Shown in pieces: positions 10,727-21,141 of a stretch of DNA of 64,000 bases. Under the pieces are notes generated by a model. That model was given only the letters and a program-made list of their open reading frames with translations, searched no databases and was not told the DNA's origin. How positions within the stretch are numbered: the first letter of the stretch is position 1; each line of letters opens with the position of its first letter. The stretch comes from Ephydatia muelleri (taxonomy: Eukaryota; Porifera; Demospongiae; Spongillida; Spongillidae). The translations under genes and the position numbers were made by a program. The DNA lies in assembly GCA_013339895.1 (NCBI GenBank), contig JABACO010000010.1, positions 4,898,536-4,962,535 of the forward strand. Direction: 5' to 3'.

Positions 10727-11095
10727 TTAATTGCAATGCAAATTAATTATATCACACAATCTGTGAACTGCCAAAATATTTGGTCCTGTTGCTATTGATT
10801 TGTTCTGTTCTTCTCTATCCGTCACGGAGATACAGCTGTGCAAAGTTAATGCACATTTACCACTCAATTGCACCATTATTCCATTATTGCATGCAACCCA
10901 CGTTCCATTCTCCCAATCCACAATAAATTTTGATAACTTCTTTGCTCTGCCCATTTCTCCATCCATTCTCCGCCTTAAACTAAGCTAGCCGTTCGAAACT
11001 GTTTTTGCCTCACCCAGGCAGAGAGTTTATGCGGGTAAATTTTAAAGAAGAAGACCGCTCACTTCGCCGGCCGATCGTACTAAATTGAACTGCTA
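10727..11095 (-). repeat. Dispersed repeat family, copy 1, with intact 79-codon ORF (copy A)
   Basis: On the minus strand a Met-initiated frame (10966 to 10727) reads M-G-R-A-K-K-L-S-K-F-I-V-D-W-E-N-G-T-W-V and continues to a stop. The same DNA, preceded by the same leader ('cttagtttaaggcgga'; 'gaagtgagcggtcttcttctt'), occurs on the plus strand at 13083 and 18593 with broken frames. The family is unknown to me. It may be exon 1 of a transposon or gene family, since similarity between copies ends shortly after the segment encoding I-A-T-G-P. Copies 1 and 2 face away from each other around a 2-kb spacer. Confidence 0.6.
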
Positions 11096-11958
11096 AGGTA
11101 GGCTGATCGTTAACAATTAATCGTATATACACGTCATTCAGATTGCTACAGGTCCTTGTACTTGCAAGGCTATCTTATTGTCAGCATTGACTAATTACTT
11201 TAAATGTACATGTGGCGTACCTATGTAGCCTCGTTCCCAGGCCCTATTTTTATATTAAAGTTACGCGAGCGAAAATGTATATTATTGCATGAACATTTCA
11301 CACATCATAATACTAAATACGATAATTGTGTGGCCTAATGTCTGAGTGGGGTGCAAAATCTCTAGTGTATTTGAATATAATAATAATAATAGAAATAGCA
11401 GGTGTAATGAATATGAATAATCTCGCTAGTCCCTAGTCCCCTAGTGTGATGTGGGAAAATTTCATGCAACAATATTCATATACACTAGAGCTCTGCATGT
11501 TTCTGCAACTACATGCATGGTACAGCAGACAATAATTCGTAACGGGATTGGTTATACTTTAATTGCTTCGACTACACAGCCGCCTTGAAAGTTAAAAAAA
11601 AAAATTGCATACGTGTCAACCACATACTATCTCGCTTTGCGCGGCCACTTCAGTGGCCTATAGCCAGGTCAAGGGTTAACGGATCCCAGTGAATGGTTGT
11701 AGTAATCTTGCGCCTCCCACGTCGTGGGCAGCATTCAAAACGGTGCACGTAAGGATATTTGCTACGCACTCGCATCATCCTCTAATTCTCGTCGCATTTC
11801 TGCCACGCCCACTCAGCTACGATTGCTATTTCTCACACAACTTTCAGCTCACACATAGTACATGAACTCATGCTGGCTCACACTTGTGCACACACACTTG
11901 CATTGTTGCGTACATGGCCCTGTACACTATCGTATGTCGTATATTCTTATGCACAACC

Positions 11959-12000
<42 letters not shown>

Positions 12001-13082
12001 ATGTACAGCGTACTTGCACACACCAGTTATACATGTGGCAAACAATACACCTGTCTGATGATGGTACAAACACTCTTACTCACAAACATTGTCACATGCA
12101 CATGTATTCAATTCAATTCAACTGATTGCATTTCAATTTGTGTACCAAGCTTGCATAATACACACATGCACACACACACAGGCACACACAGGCACACACA
12201 CACATGACATACACACACAGACACACCACAATGCACACACTGTTATGCTTGTGGGGAAAAAAACAGTAGTGATATACACACAATTTCTCTCACTGAATGC
12301 GTTCGGAACAAGTCATTGTTAGGCTTCTATTGTTCTTTAGAGTGCTCCATGGAATGATGAATATAGCTCTTTCATTATGTCTGTGTTAACTTACCAGTTG
12401 GACATATCTTGTACGAGTTATTGCAATAGGCAGGTAGTGCTCATATCAATGGAATGAAGAAAAAAAAGGCGGTACTCGCGTTTTATAAAGTGGTGGTAGC
12501 GTTCTATTAATGAATATTGGTCTTTCATTGTGTCTGTGTAAACTTATCACTGGGGCCCTGACCTGTACCGTAATCAGCAATGATAACGTAATTCACCGTC
12601 AGGCACAAACACTCCCTTCAAAACTTACCTCCGTGGTACATCCTTTTTCATTAAGGAGAGGCAGCACAGTGTTGCGTGTCGCACTGTACTAATTGTATGC
12701 AGTAAATTTAATGAGTACGTGTACTTCTAGAAGGTTAGTGCACGGGATGTGTAAGCACACGTATTTTGTATTTATGGTGAGGAACAGTAATCTGAGTTCT
12801 AGTACACTCGTTTAATTCCCTGCATTCAATTAGTGCGACATGGGACTTTCAGCATTGTGCTGATATGTGTAGAAAAGTAGGCTTTTTAGACCTGCAATGC
12901 ACCTCCCCTATCGTTGCAAATTGGGTAGGGGGACCCATGGTAAGTTTATACTGACATATCGATTTCAAGCAGTAACGATTTTCATTATACTGTTCTGCTA
13001 GCAGACACCAAAGATAAAGAAAAGAAAAAAAAAAGGCTACAATGCTTGTACAGGTCAGATGAGCACATTGTCCCCAGACTAG
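11096..13082. other. Spacer with CA microsatellites, no gene recognised (copy A)
   Basis: It contains (CA)n runs at 11951-11999 and 12164-12240, and a transposon-end-like motif near 11230 ('gcctcgttcccaggccc'). Open frames over the CA runs are His/Thr repeats and are artefacts. It separates two outward-facing members of the dispersed repeat family. Confidence 0.5.
11951..11999. repeat. (CA)n microsatellite (copy A)
   Basis: This is a near-perfect CA dinucleotide run. Its length differs from the matching run at about 37912-37951. Confidence 0.9.
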
Positions 13083-13590
13083 TTAATTTAGTACGATCGT
13101 CTGGCGAAGTGAGCGGTCTTCTTCTTTTAATTTACCCGCATAAACTCATTGCCTGGGTGAGTGGGTGAGGCAAAAATAGTTGCAAACGGCTAGCCAAGAG
13201 GCTAGAGCTTAGTTTAAGCCGGAGAATGGGCGGAACAAAGAAGTTGTCCAATTTTATTGTGGATTGGGATGGAACGTGGCGCAAATGGAGTGGCATGTAA
13301 ATGTGCATTAACTTTGCACAGCTGTATCTCCGTGACGGATGGAGTAAAAATTAACGAACAGAACAAATCAATAGCAACAGGACCCCTGTAGTGAGTGTAC
13401 GTACGGTACTGAATGCGATCTAAACGCTGCTACCAGAAGATGTGGTGTTTTTGAACTCCATGGAGTATCAGGAACTAGTGCAAGACCCCAAAATAAGTTT
13501 TCCTATAGTGAAATGGTGTACTATGAAGTATTTAAAATAGAACGTCTATAGCATTAACCGTTGGGCGATTCAAACACGATGCATCTTTAT
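13083..13590 (+). repeat. Dispersed repeat family, copy 2, split by the hAT insertion (copy A)
   Basis: It matches copy 1 in inverse orientation and copy 3 in direct orientation: leader, M-G-x-T-K-K-L-S-x-F-I-V-D-W and the 3' part with 'taaccgttggg'. The coding frame is broken. After 13599 the match stops at a hAT-type terminus and resumes at about 17730-17790 ('atatatccgtgggaccatt'), so a 4.1-kb element was inserted here. Confidence 0.7.
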
Positions 13591-13984
13591 AACATTTATC
13601 AGGGGCGGATACAGGAATTCTGGAAGGGGGGGGGGGTCCGACATGAATAATTAATAGGGGGAGGGTGCGGGAGGAGGATGTGCCCCCTCCCGCGCGAAGC
13701 GCGGAAGCTTTTGACGGATCGTCATCTCGCACATAATTGGTGACATTCTATAGAAACTTGAAAAGGGCGGCGAATACTGTGCGTGGTTCGGTTTGGGGGA
13801 CTCTATTCTCAGTGCAACTCATAAACTGCGTATCCTAAATTAATGAGGAATCCCTATTTAACACACTTATTTTCCTATCATGGCAGATAGCTGTGGATTT
13901 AAAATACGTATTTATCGCCATTTCACATTTGACGCTGAATGAACTAATAAAACAGTACAATGAATCTATACAATTACTACAAAA

Positions 13985-14820
13985 TCATTTATTGGTAAAT
14001 ACAAGATTGAAACATTTTTCTGTTGTATTTGCTGATAAAAGCTTCCCACACCTCATCAATATCAATATCAACATCACTATGCAAATGCACCAGTGCTAAT
14101 CTAGCAAACGCTCAGAACTCATTGTACTTCGTAAATAGGATTTAATACGCCTCAATGCTGAAAAAGACCTTTCTGCTTCACAGCTAGACACAGGTATAGT
14201 GCAGGCAATAATTAATAGTACTCGTATGTTGGGGAAAACATCTTCATCAGCTGCATGGATACAATGTGCCAGATCTGCAGGAATGATGTTATCAAGGGAT
14301 TCAGATTTTAGTTTCCAAAAACGTTGCCACTGTTTTAATTCAGATAGAAGTGATGAAGCACTAGGTAAATCACGTTCCCAAAATAACAAACATTTTGCAA
14401 GATCTTGTAAATCACTGTGATTAATTATCAATGTTGGAACTAGATACAATAAGTGACTACCAACCATACTGTCACGATGAAACTATTATTTAGTTCTTGT
14501 CCATGTGATCCAAGAATGGAATTGCCACATTAATAAACTTCAGGATCTGGATTTTCTGGACCTGCATTAGCCCTGTGTTGTTGTCTTCCAGAGAGACGTG
14601 GAACTGTAAGTACTATGCCTAACTCACTACCAATTCTGCTAGCATCCATAAACCAATCATGAAAATCTTTTTCAATGTTCTCTCTGAAAATTGCAATATC
14701 ACTGATGACACTGTGTATCAAGTTATAGGCATGCACAATATCCTCATCTTGCGTCTTAACCATATTTGCATGTGTCAAAAAAGATAAATAACTGAAGTAT
14801 AAAAAAGAAACTCCAGGCCC
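13985..14820 (-). pseudogene. hAT transposase remnant with C-terminal dimerisation domain (copy A)
   Basis: The minus-strand frames show an upstream piece (D-E-D-I-V-H-A-Y near 14760, then P-R-L-S-G-R-Q and H-R-A-N) and a downstream piece of 123 codons with C-E-A-E-R-S-F-S-A-L-R-R-I-K-S, the signature of the hAT C-terminal dimerisation domain. The similarity is to the ZMYM1/P52rIPK-like group of hAT proteins. A frameshift near 14097 moves the final segment (D-I-D-E-V-W-E) into another frame, and another break lies near 14500. The N-terminal zinc finger and most of the catalytic RNase H fold are missing. It is not expected to be active. Confidence 0.8.
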
Positions 14821-14849
14821 GTAGCGAGGTAAGTCTGAAAGAGAGGGGG

Positions 14850-14850
14850 A

Positions 14851-14892
<42 letters not shown>
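14850..14892. repeat. Poly-G tract (copy A)
   Basis: About 40 consecutive G on the plus strand follow 'gagggggac'. The corresponding tract in the other copy (40813-40855) contains two interrupting T. The length is unreliable in any assembly. Confidence 0.9.
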
Positions 14893-14893
<1 letters not shown>

Positions 14894-15047
14894 GGATCGA
14901 TTTCTAATATGACTGCGGGGGGGAGGAGTAGTCTAAGTAGTGTGTGTATGTGGGCCCTCATGCTTTCACGCAACTGCATTCACGTAATGAGATAACGCGA
15001 TCGGGTGGGTGAAGTCATTGTCTCGTACCCAGACCCAAATCGCAGCT

Positions 15048-15102
15048 GCGGATGGATTACATCACCGCTACGCGAGTAGTAGCGGTGATGTAATCCATCC
15101 GC
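15048..15102. repeat. Perfect 24-bp-arm palindrome inside the left inverted repeat (copy A)
   Basis: Arms 15048-15071 and 15079-15102 are exact reverse complements with a 7-base loop (gcgagta). The matching right inverted repeat (17402-17455) lacks it, so it is an insertion between gcagctgcgg and cacggctg. Confidence 0.9.
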
Positions 15103-15705
15103 CACGGCTGTTTAATTTCCATTGAACCTGTGACAAAAAGGCTACGCCTCTTGATACGAAATTTTTTCATAGCAACGGACTTAATTACGACCTTAGCAAC
15201 CAACATGGGCTTAAAGATGCTCCTTTTTTACCACGAGGACTGTTTTTAACTCTTCTTTACACTTCGGATCCTACTTCTATATTGTCTGGCGCTCTGAATG
15301 ATGTGAGTTAATGCCGCTTATATTCTGTCGACAGTATGTTACACGCTCGCGAATTCTGTGTGTGTTGTTGAGGTCAGGGGATACAGATTGCTCTGGTACT
15401 TTTTCCGCCCTTATGAAGTACCCTGAAACTTTTATAATATAACTGAGATAGGTTTGGCTGTAAGATTTTCAATAAAACTCGTGGTGCCGCGATTCCTAAC
15501 TCACGCAGTAGATGTTTTGAATATTGCAATATATCCTCGATGTTTGACGCCATTGACCTCACCTACATGTACCTAGCTTAACTGGCTTGCCTGAATCACG
15601 ATGCCATGCATTTCAACATTTTAGCCCACCATCAAACACTCTTGAATCCATTAGGTTGTGCTGTCTAGTGAGGAAACATGAGAATAAATATAGCATTAGT
15701 ACCTG

Positions 15706-16890
15706 TTATTGAGCATTGCATCTACGTAGCTTAAGTTTAGGAGGTGTGGCACTCTGAATTTGAAGAGAGACCTTTAAGTAGTGTTCCTTCATAATGCACT
15801 TCAGCCTGTCTATAGGATCAGGGATGGTTTTATACGTAGCTGCAAGGCTGTTGAACTAGGAGTGGATAGACTCGGCCCCCTTCTCACCAATCAACCCACA
15901 TTCAGCGAGGTGGGAACGAATGCAATCCAACATCTGGTGTTCTTGGATGTGCACTTTTATAGTTCTTCTGGTACCTTTGAACTTGGCATCAAAAATCCTT
16001 GATAGCATTGCCTGTTAAAATTAAAATGCAATGAAGTTCTGTGTTAGTGTGAGATTGTTTCTGAGCATGTGTGTGTATGTGGTGTGTACACGTGTGTGAA
16101 ATTGCCTGTTAAAATGAGTTCTGTGTTAGTGTGAGACTGCTTCTAAGCATGTGCTAGTTTGATACAGAAACTGTAACATTGCATGTATGTACTTACTGCT
16201 CCTCCCGTAGGTGGTTGGATTATGCTGTTTTGAAGTTCATGTAGAACTTGTGCTGGCTTGTTGTGCTGACGGCAATGGGGTGTATTGTAAGCTCAAGCCA
16301 TAACATCTGTCCCACTAGATGTACAATGCACCATTATCTCACCAAGCAACCGAATGATAAGCTCTGGAGGCTGTATGAGCTCGGCGGGCTGAAGACTGGT
16401 GGCTGAATAGCAGCAGGGGCACTTGAGTCGTATAGTGACACGAATCCACTCGAGCTACAAACATAGGCATGGCATGGTAGCTCTATAGGTTGATGTAGCA
16501 TGTACAAACAAATTGGACACTTAACTGCATCTACCATTGACAATATCTGTTTGTTGACACAGAAAGCACCAGTACTTTGGTGATAATAGCAGGTGGTCTA
16601 TCACAGCCATGATGCCTGTTGGTGTGTACCATAGCTGCTATACTTGTAAAATGGTTTACATGCCTACAGCATAACATGTTAAGCTACATGAACCTGTACC
16701 TTACAAGTGTCAGCAGTGTGTGTGGACCAGTTATATGGCTGCACTTGACACACTTGCATTGGTTCTTACACCTGCAACCTCAACATTGCCAAATGTTGCA
16801 GAACAATTGTGGGTGGATCTCCTTCTGGTCTGTTGAGATACTGAGACTAAAGACTAGGTGCTGCACTGGTATGTAGGCTCTAACTTTGGT
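15706..16890 (-). pseudogene. RAG1-N-terminus-like / N-RAG-type transposon protein remnant (copy A)
   Basis: The pieces run right to left in several frames. About 16810-16865 has F-S-L-S-I-S-T-D-Q-K-E-I-H-P-Q-L-F-C, which matches the FxID...IHPxxFC signature just before the RING of RAG1. About 16400-16545 is a degenerate RING (K-C-P-I-C, L-P-C-H-A-Y-V-C, then K-C-P-C-C one frame over). About 16260-16330 has L-G-E-I-M-V-H-C-T and A-Y-N-T-P-H-C, the zinc segment after the RING. About 15706-16014 is a C-terminal piece with G-E-K-G-A-E-S-I-H and C-I-M-K-E-H. The middle seen in the plus-strand relative at 22.2-22.8 kb is absent, so this is an internal-deletion copy. There are in-frame stops, including one after S-I-H-S. 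The family match is from my knowledge of RAG1 and of N-RAG-TP elements reported from Aplysia. Confidence 0.65.
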
Positions 16891-17638
16891 GGCTTGCCCT
16901 TGGCTTTGACTCCTCTATGAAGTTTGCACTCACATACCATGCAGAGATCCACCGATCGGCATTTGTGGTGGGATTCAATAGCTAATTATGAGGTGGTGCG
17001 CATTATTCATAAAGCGAATGGTGTGTTATTAGTGTATTTCTGTGAGTGGCAGGAACTGCGGCACCACGAGTAAAACACATATTCTTACGTGAAAATTTTG
17101 TACCACTTATAAGGGCGGAAAAAAAGATACGATGGCCAACTGGATGGCATTTTCGCGCCATTTGGAGAGTAACAATATGCGCGTGGCAAAGTGTAGAAGT
17201 CACGCTACGCGTTGGGACATGCGTTTAAGTGAAAATAAAAACCAAACTAGTTTTACTTGTTAGAAATGGTTTCAAGATGTGCATTACTGCTACAAGTTTG
17301 CATTTTTGATGGGTGAACTTTTAATGAGATGCGGCTAGGCATGATTGACTTGAACCGTAAATGATGTCAGTGTGTTCTATTTATAAGCCTTTTGTCCACT
17401 CGAAACAGCCGTGCCGCAGCTTGCGATGTGGGTCTTGTACGAGACTAGTGAAGTCATGACAGGCGCGCGATTCCTGTACGCATAAATTACCTTTTTGCTT
17501 TTCTAATTCAAGATACTTTCCGAGCCCGAGTGAACACGCTTGCTTGCCATAACGCTCTCTATCACGTGGGATGTTGTTAATTGGTTTCGCTAATGAATTA
17601 AAGTATTAAACCTTAATTTTATTCATCATCAGGTCTGA

Positions 17639-17712
17639 GGGGGGGGGGGGGGGGGGGGGGGGGTCCGGACACCACGACCCCCCCCCCCCCCCCCCCCTCA
17701 CCCCCCCCCACC
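17639..17712. repeat. Adjacent poly-G and poly-C tracts (copy A)
   Basis: A run of about 25 G, the spacer tccggacaccacga and then C-rich sequence form a possible G:C hairpin next to the right hAT terminus. The lengths differ from copy B (43604-43698). Confidence 0.85.
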
Positions 17713-17821
17713 CCCCTGTATCCGCCATGATTTAATATATATCCGTGGGACCATTCTCGCGTGAACCAATAATGATCAATAAATGTAGAACTTTTGGTTC
17801 AATTCTGAAGCACTAAGTCTA

Positions 17822-18480
17822 TTATGCACTCTTGAATTGACTTGAATCAATAGAAAATCCAGGTGTTTTCTTTTGAAGATGGTCGAATACGTATGGCAGC
17901 AAAGCATAGCATACAGTTTTCAAAGTTGTGAATCGTCTCCTGTATGTCCTTTCTGGATAGTATATTAGAGGGTTTGTAGCAATAATTAGATCCATAGAGA
18001 GCGTGCAGTTAGCAAAATTGCACCTCAGAACGTGTGAAAAGTTTGGAGCACGCATGAACATTTCTCGTAAAACTTGATGAAGGCAAGCAGTGGTGTATAA
18101 CTGGATCGGAACTAGCAATTCTACACAATGAATGCTTCTTTCACAAATCGGACTTTGCTGTGTTTGTTGCATTTGGTTTTATGTGAAAGCGCATAGAATT
18201 TTCTTTTGGGAGAATCAGCTTAGTGTAAGTACTGAGGATTTGGTCCCGTTCTCTAAGATAAAACAGTTTAGAAGGTGTGTGCTCTGAGTTTGCTGTGTAT
18301 CTCATAGTGTCCATTCCTCTGAGTGCAGGCCAGGATTTCAGCTTTCTCTGTGCTTTGAGGATGGTCCATAACCAGAGCCAGTGTTCAGTGTCTCCCACAC
18401 CACAATTTACCGTTACTGCATCATTCTGCAATCATTTTATTAAAAGATCCTGTCAGTACAGTTGCAATCATCCATATTGA
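17822..18480. other. Stretch with overlapping unrecognised minus-strand ORFs (copy A)
   Basis: Two minus-strand open frames (18141-18431, 96 codons, and 17822-18172, 116 codons) overlap in different frames. Neither shows a domain, signal peptide or splice context that I recognise. They may be chance ORFs in transposon-derived DNA. Confidence 0.25.
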
Positions 18481-18592
18481 CAGTAATGGAAATCATGATA
18501 GCAGCAGCAGAAATCCTGCGATGATATGATTCTCATTGGCTACAGCAGTGCTTGGATGGAGCAGTATAAGCTGAACACCCAGAAGACCAATC

Positions 18593-19125
18593 TCTCAGAT
18601 CCGTTAATTTGGTACGATCATCATTCGTCTGGACAAAGTGAGCAGTCTTCTTCTTAAAAACAGTTGCGAATGGCTAGCTTAGTTTAAGGCGGAGAAATGG
18701 GCGAAACAAAGAAGTTATCAAAATTTATTGTGGATTGGGAGAATTGAACACGGGTTGCATGCAATAATGGTGCAATCGAGCGGGAAATGTGCATTAACTT
18801 TGCACAGCTGTATCTCCGTGACGGATAGAGTACAAGTAACGAACTCAACACATCAATAGCAACAGGACCCCTGTATGTACTGAATTTGAAGCGATTTGAA
18901 TGCTCCGACCTGAAAATGTGGCAGTTTTGAACCCCATGGGGGTATCGGACCTCGTAGCATCAGCAAGGAACTGGTGCAAGGCCCCAAAATATGATTTCCT
19001 GTAGTGAAATGATGTAGCATGAAGTTTTTACAACAGGAGGTTGATAGCACTAACCGTTGGGAAGTTATAGCGATTCATACGCGATGTAAATTTTATAATA
19101 TATATGCATGTGGGACCATTTTCGT
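18593..19125 (+). repeat. Dispersed repeat family, copy 3, uninterrupted (copy A)
   Basis: It has the same leader, M-G-E-T-K-K-L-S-K-F-I-V-D-W-E start and 3' part as copy 2, in direct orientation. The frame stops after the N-N-G-A-I segment. It shows the unbroken 3' region ('ttttataatatatatgcatgtgggacc'), which serves as an empty-site model for the hAT insertion in copy 2. Confidence 0.65.
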
Positions 19126-20260
19126 GGAAACTTTTCCATATATACAATGTTATTATACCCTAGTTCATGCAATATCAGCATGTATTTATCAAAGCAACCA
19201 GATACTACACTGACTGCACAATTAGTCCTATAATGTTCCTGACAGAAACATGACGTGTTTCCAAAGGCATCAATAAAGCCTGGCCTAAATGTATCAATGG
19301 TATAAATGACGTTCTTCTATGCTCTATATCCACATTACAATTTTAACAAGAAAACACACAATGTTCTATGCTCTACCTTCACATTAGAATTTTGACCAAG
19401 AAAACACACAATGTTTAGGCGCTATATAAAGCCAGGCAAAAAAATGCGTCTTAGCACAAAAAAGAAAAATAGACTTTCAAAGCTCATTGAGTCCCTTTAT
19501 ACAAGTAAACCGACGCCGTAAGGCAATGTCTTGAAATCCTGGCACAACATGTACTGAGAGTGGTTTGTAAACTACCTTCCGCGAAAGCACTGACTACTAC
19601 ATCATCAATCTGTATCGGCTATCAGATTCACACTAGTTACGTTGCAGGTAGGCGCCATGAATGTTTTGGACGAAATATTTCCTCTCCCTTTGCACATGCA
19701 CAGACGTGTGAGTATGTGTGTAAACATGTGTATCAATCCTTGAGGCAAGTCGTGGTGCTTCTTTGAACCCAGGAAAGTTATAGAGGTAAGAAAACTCAAC
19801 TAGACTCCACCCATGGAACAGAAAAGGAAGTGACCTTTAGAAAAGTTACGTAATTATTCGTGACTTCGGGTTTACACATCGTTTTTAACAGTTGATTTAA
19901 CACTTCTTTATCTATGCCACGTAGCTTCACCCCAAAAATGCAATGAATGTCTGTAATTTCCACTGTTCCGAGCTGTTACTTTCCACTGTTCCGAGCCGGG
20001 AGTGTTAGTACGAAGTAACTTAGCTCCTGCTTAAAGCATACATCAGTGTATAGTCGGCACCTTGTCCTAAATGCCTAAATGTACTCATCAAATACAAAAA
20101 CTTTTCATTTTGTGACAGAGCTTGCTTGCATTGCCTGATTAGGTTTTCCGTCTCTAAGCATGCCATGTTAATGACGTAACAATTCTGAGCTTTGTCCGCC
20201 TTTTCAATGGAATGAAACAGCAGTAATAAGGGTCGGCCAAAGGTACCTTAGGTTTAGGGT
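19126..20260. other. Noncoding stretch, nothing recognised (copy A)
   Basis: It has short local direct repeats ('aagaaaacacacaatgtt' twice near 19350 and 19400; 'ttccactgttccgagc' twice near 19965 and 19985). No gene is supported. Confidence 0.4.
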
Positions 20261-20261
20261 G

Positions 20262-20276
20262 GCGCGCGCGCGCGCA

Positions 20277-20322
<46 letters not shown>

Positions 20323-20330
20323 CACACAGA
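20262..20330. repeat. (CG)n(CA)n compound microsatellite (copy A)
   Basis: A short alternating CG run is followed by a CA run with one interruption. The length differs from 46255-46322 in copy B. Confidence 0.9.
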
Positions 20331-20360
20331 TGTTGACATACAAAGTCAGGGATCGATGTA

Positions 20361-20408
20361 GTCTCGCGGAGCTATTGCTAGCAATGATTGAGTCTAGCTC
20401 CGCGAGAC
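20361..20408. repeat. Hairpin with 13-bp perfect stem (copy A)
   Basis: gtctcgcggagct (20361-20373) and agctccgcgagac (20396-20408) are exact reverse complements with a 22-base loop. The pairing extends outward weakly. It is probably a small foldback element. Confidence 0.8.
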
Positions 20409-21141
20409 ACCGATGCCTGATACTTCTATCATGATATTATAGCATCCATGCCTAAACCAGACTCCACTCCTTATCTGCCTCGCTGTTATTCCATTGTCTG
20501 TTGGTCTATCCATAGATTATAGATATCTCTCGTCGACGATTGGTGGATCGATCATCGGTCGACGCCTCTCCGCTGCGTTCATCAGTGATCCCCCCCCCTC
20601 CCATCAATAAAATATGTGTCTTCCCATTGACTTACGCGTTTTAAATACAATACCTGGGATATGCCTGAAGTTTCCATATCAGCCGAATAGCCCCCTCACG
20701 GTTGTATGCCAAATTAGACGGTGTTGACATTATAGATATATATCCAGTGTTAAATAGCTGACCATGCATGACTCAGCAGAACCAGCAAAACAAAACAATT
20801 CAACGAACGAAAACACTGCTCCCCTTTCCTGGCATGTCCAGTCGATGCGCACAATTGACATCCCACATAGCTTACATGCGATACCGTTTTATAATTAAGG
20901 CCACGCGGCACGTATTTAGTAGGGGGGGGGGGCGTTACTAATTTAGACAACGTGGCCTTTGGTGACTTAACTGGAAGGTAAGCATATTACAGCGATGATC
21001 AGGAGGCATGCGGCTATTTTTACAGACCTAAAGTAGTAACGAATTATGACCACAGAATAATCGACATACGTTGTGGTTTGTCCCCTACATGTAAACATAA
21101 TTACAGTTATGGATTACCACAACCAACAAGTTCCCATACAT

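Larger units (their letters stand above)
14975..17490 (-). mobile_element. RAG1-N-terminus-like element, internally deleted, with flanking inverted repeats (copy A)
   Basis: The coding remnant at 15706-16890 (minus) is bordered by inverted blocks. 15011-15112 (gaagtcattgtctcgtac...cgcagctgcgg...cacggctgttt) pairs with 17402-17455, and about 15390-15520 pairs with 17041-17130 (tttttccgcccttat, ctcgtggtgccgc). These look like long imperfect terminal inverted repeats, but the exact ends and target duplication are not resolved. The unit lies inside a hAT element. Confidence 0.5.
13600..17729 (-). mobile_element. hAT-type DNA transposon with a nested element (copy A)
   Basis: The left terminus 13600-13615 (caggggcggatacagg) and right terminus 17715-17729 (cctgtatccgccatg) are inverted repeats of the CAGGGGCGG type common at hAT ends. 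A hAT transposase remnant lies inside on the minus strand. The flanks are the two halves of a repeat whose uninterrupted relative is at 18593-19125, which supports a real insertion. An exact 8-bp target duplication is not clear. 'attta' borders both ends but is offset by one base. Long G/C runs lie next to both ends. A RAG1-N-terminus-like element is nested at about 14975-17490. Confidence 0.65.

Noticed and set aside
20750..20950. Minus-strand 66-codon ORF
   Set aside because: No domain, and it crosses a homopolymer G run.
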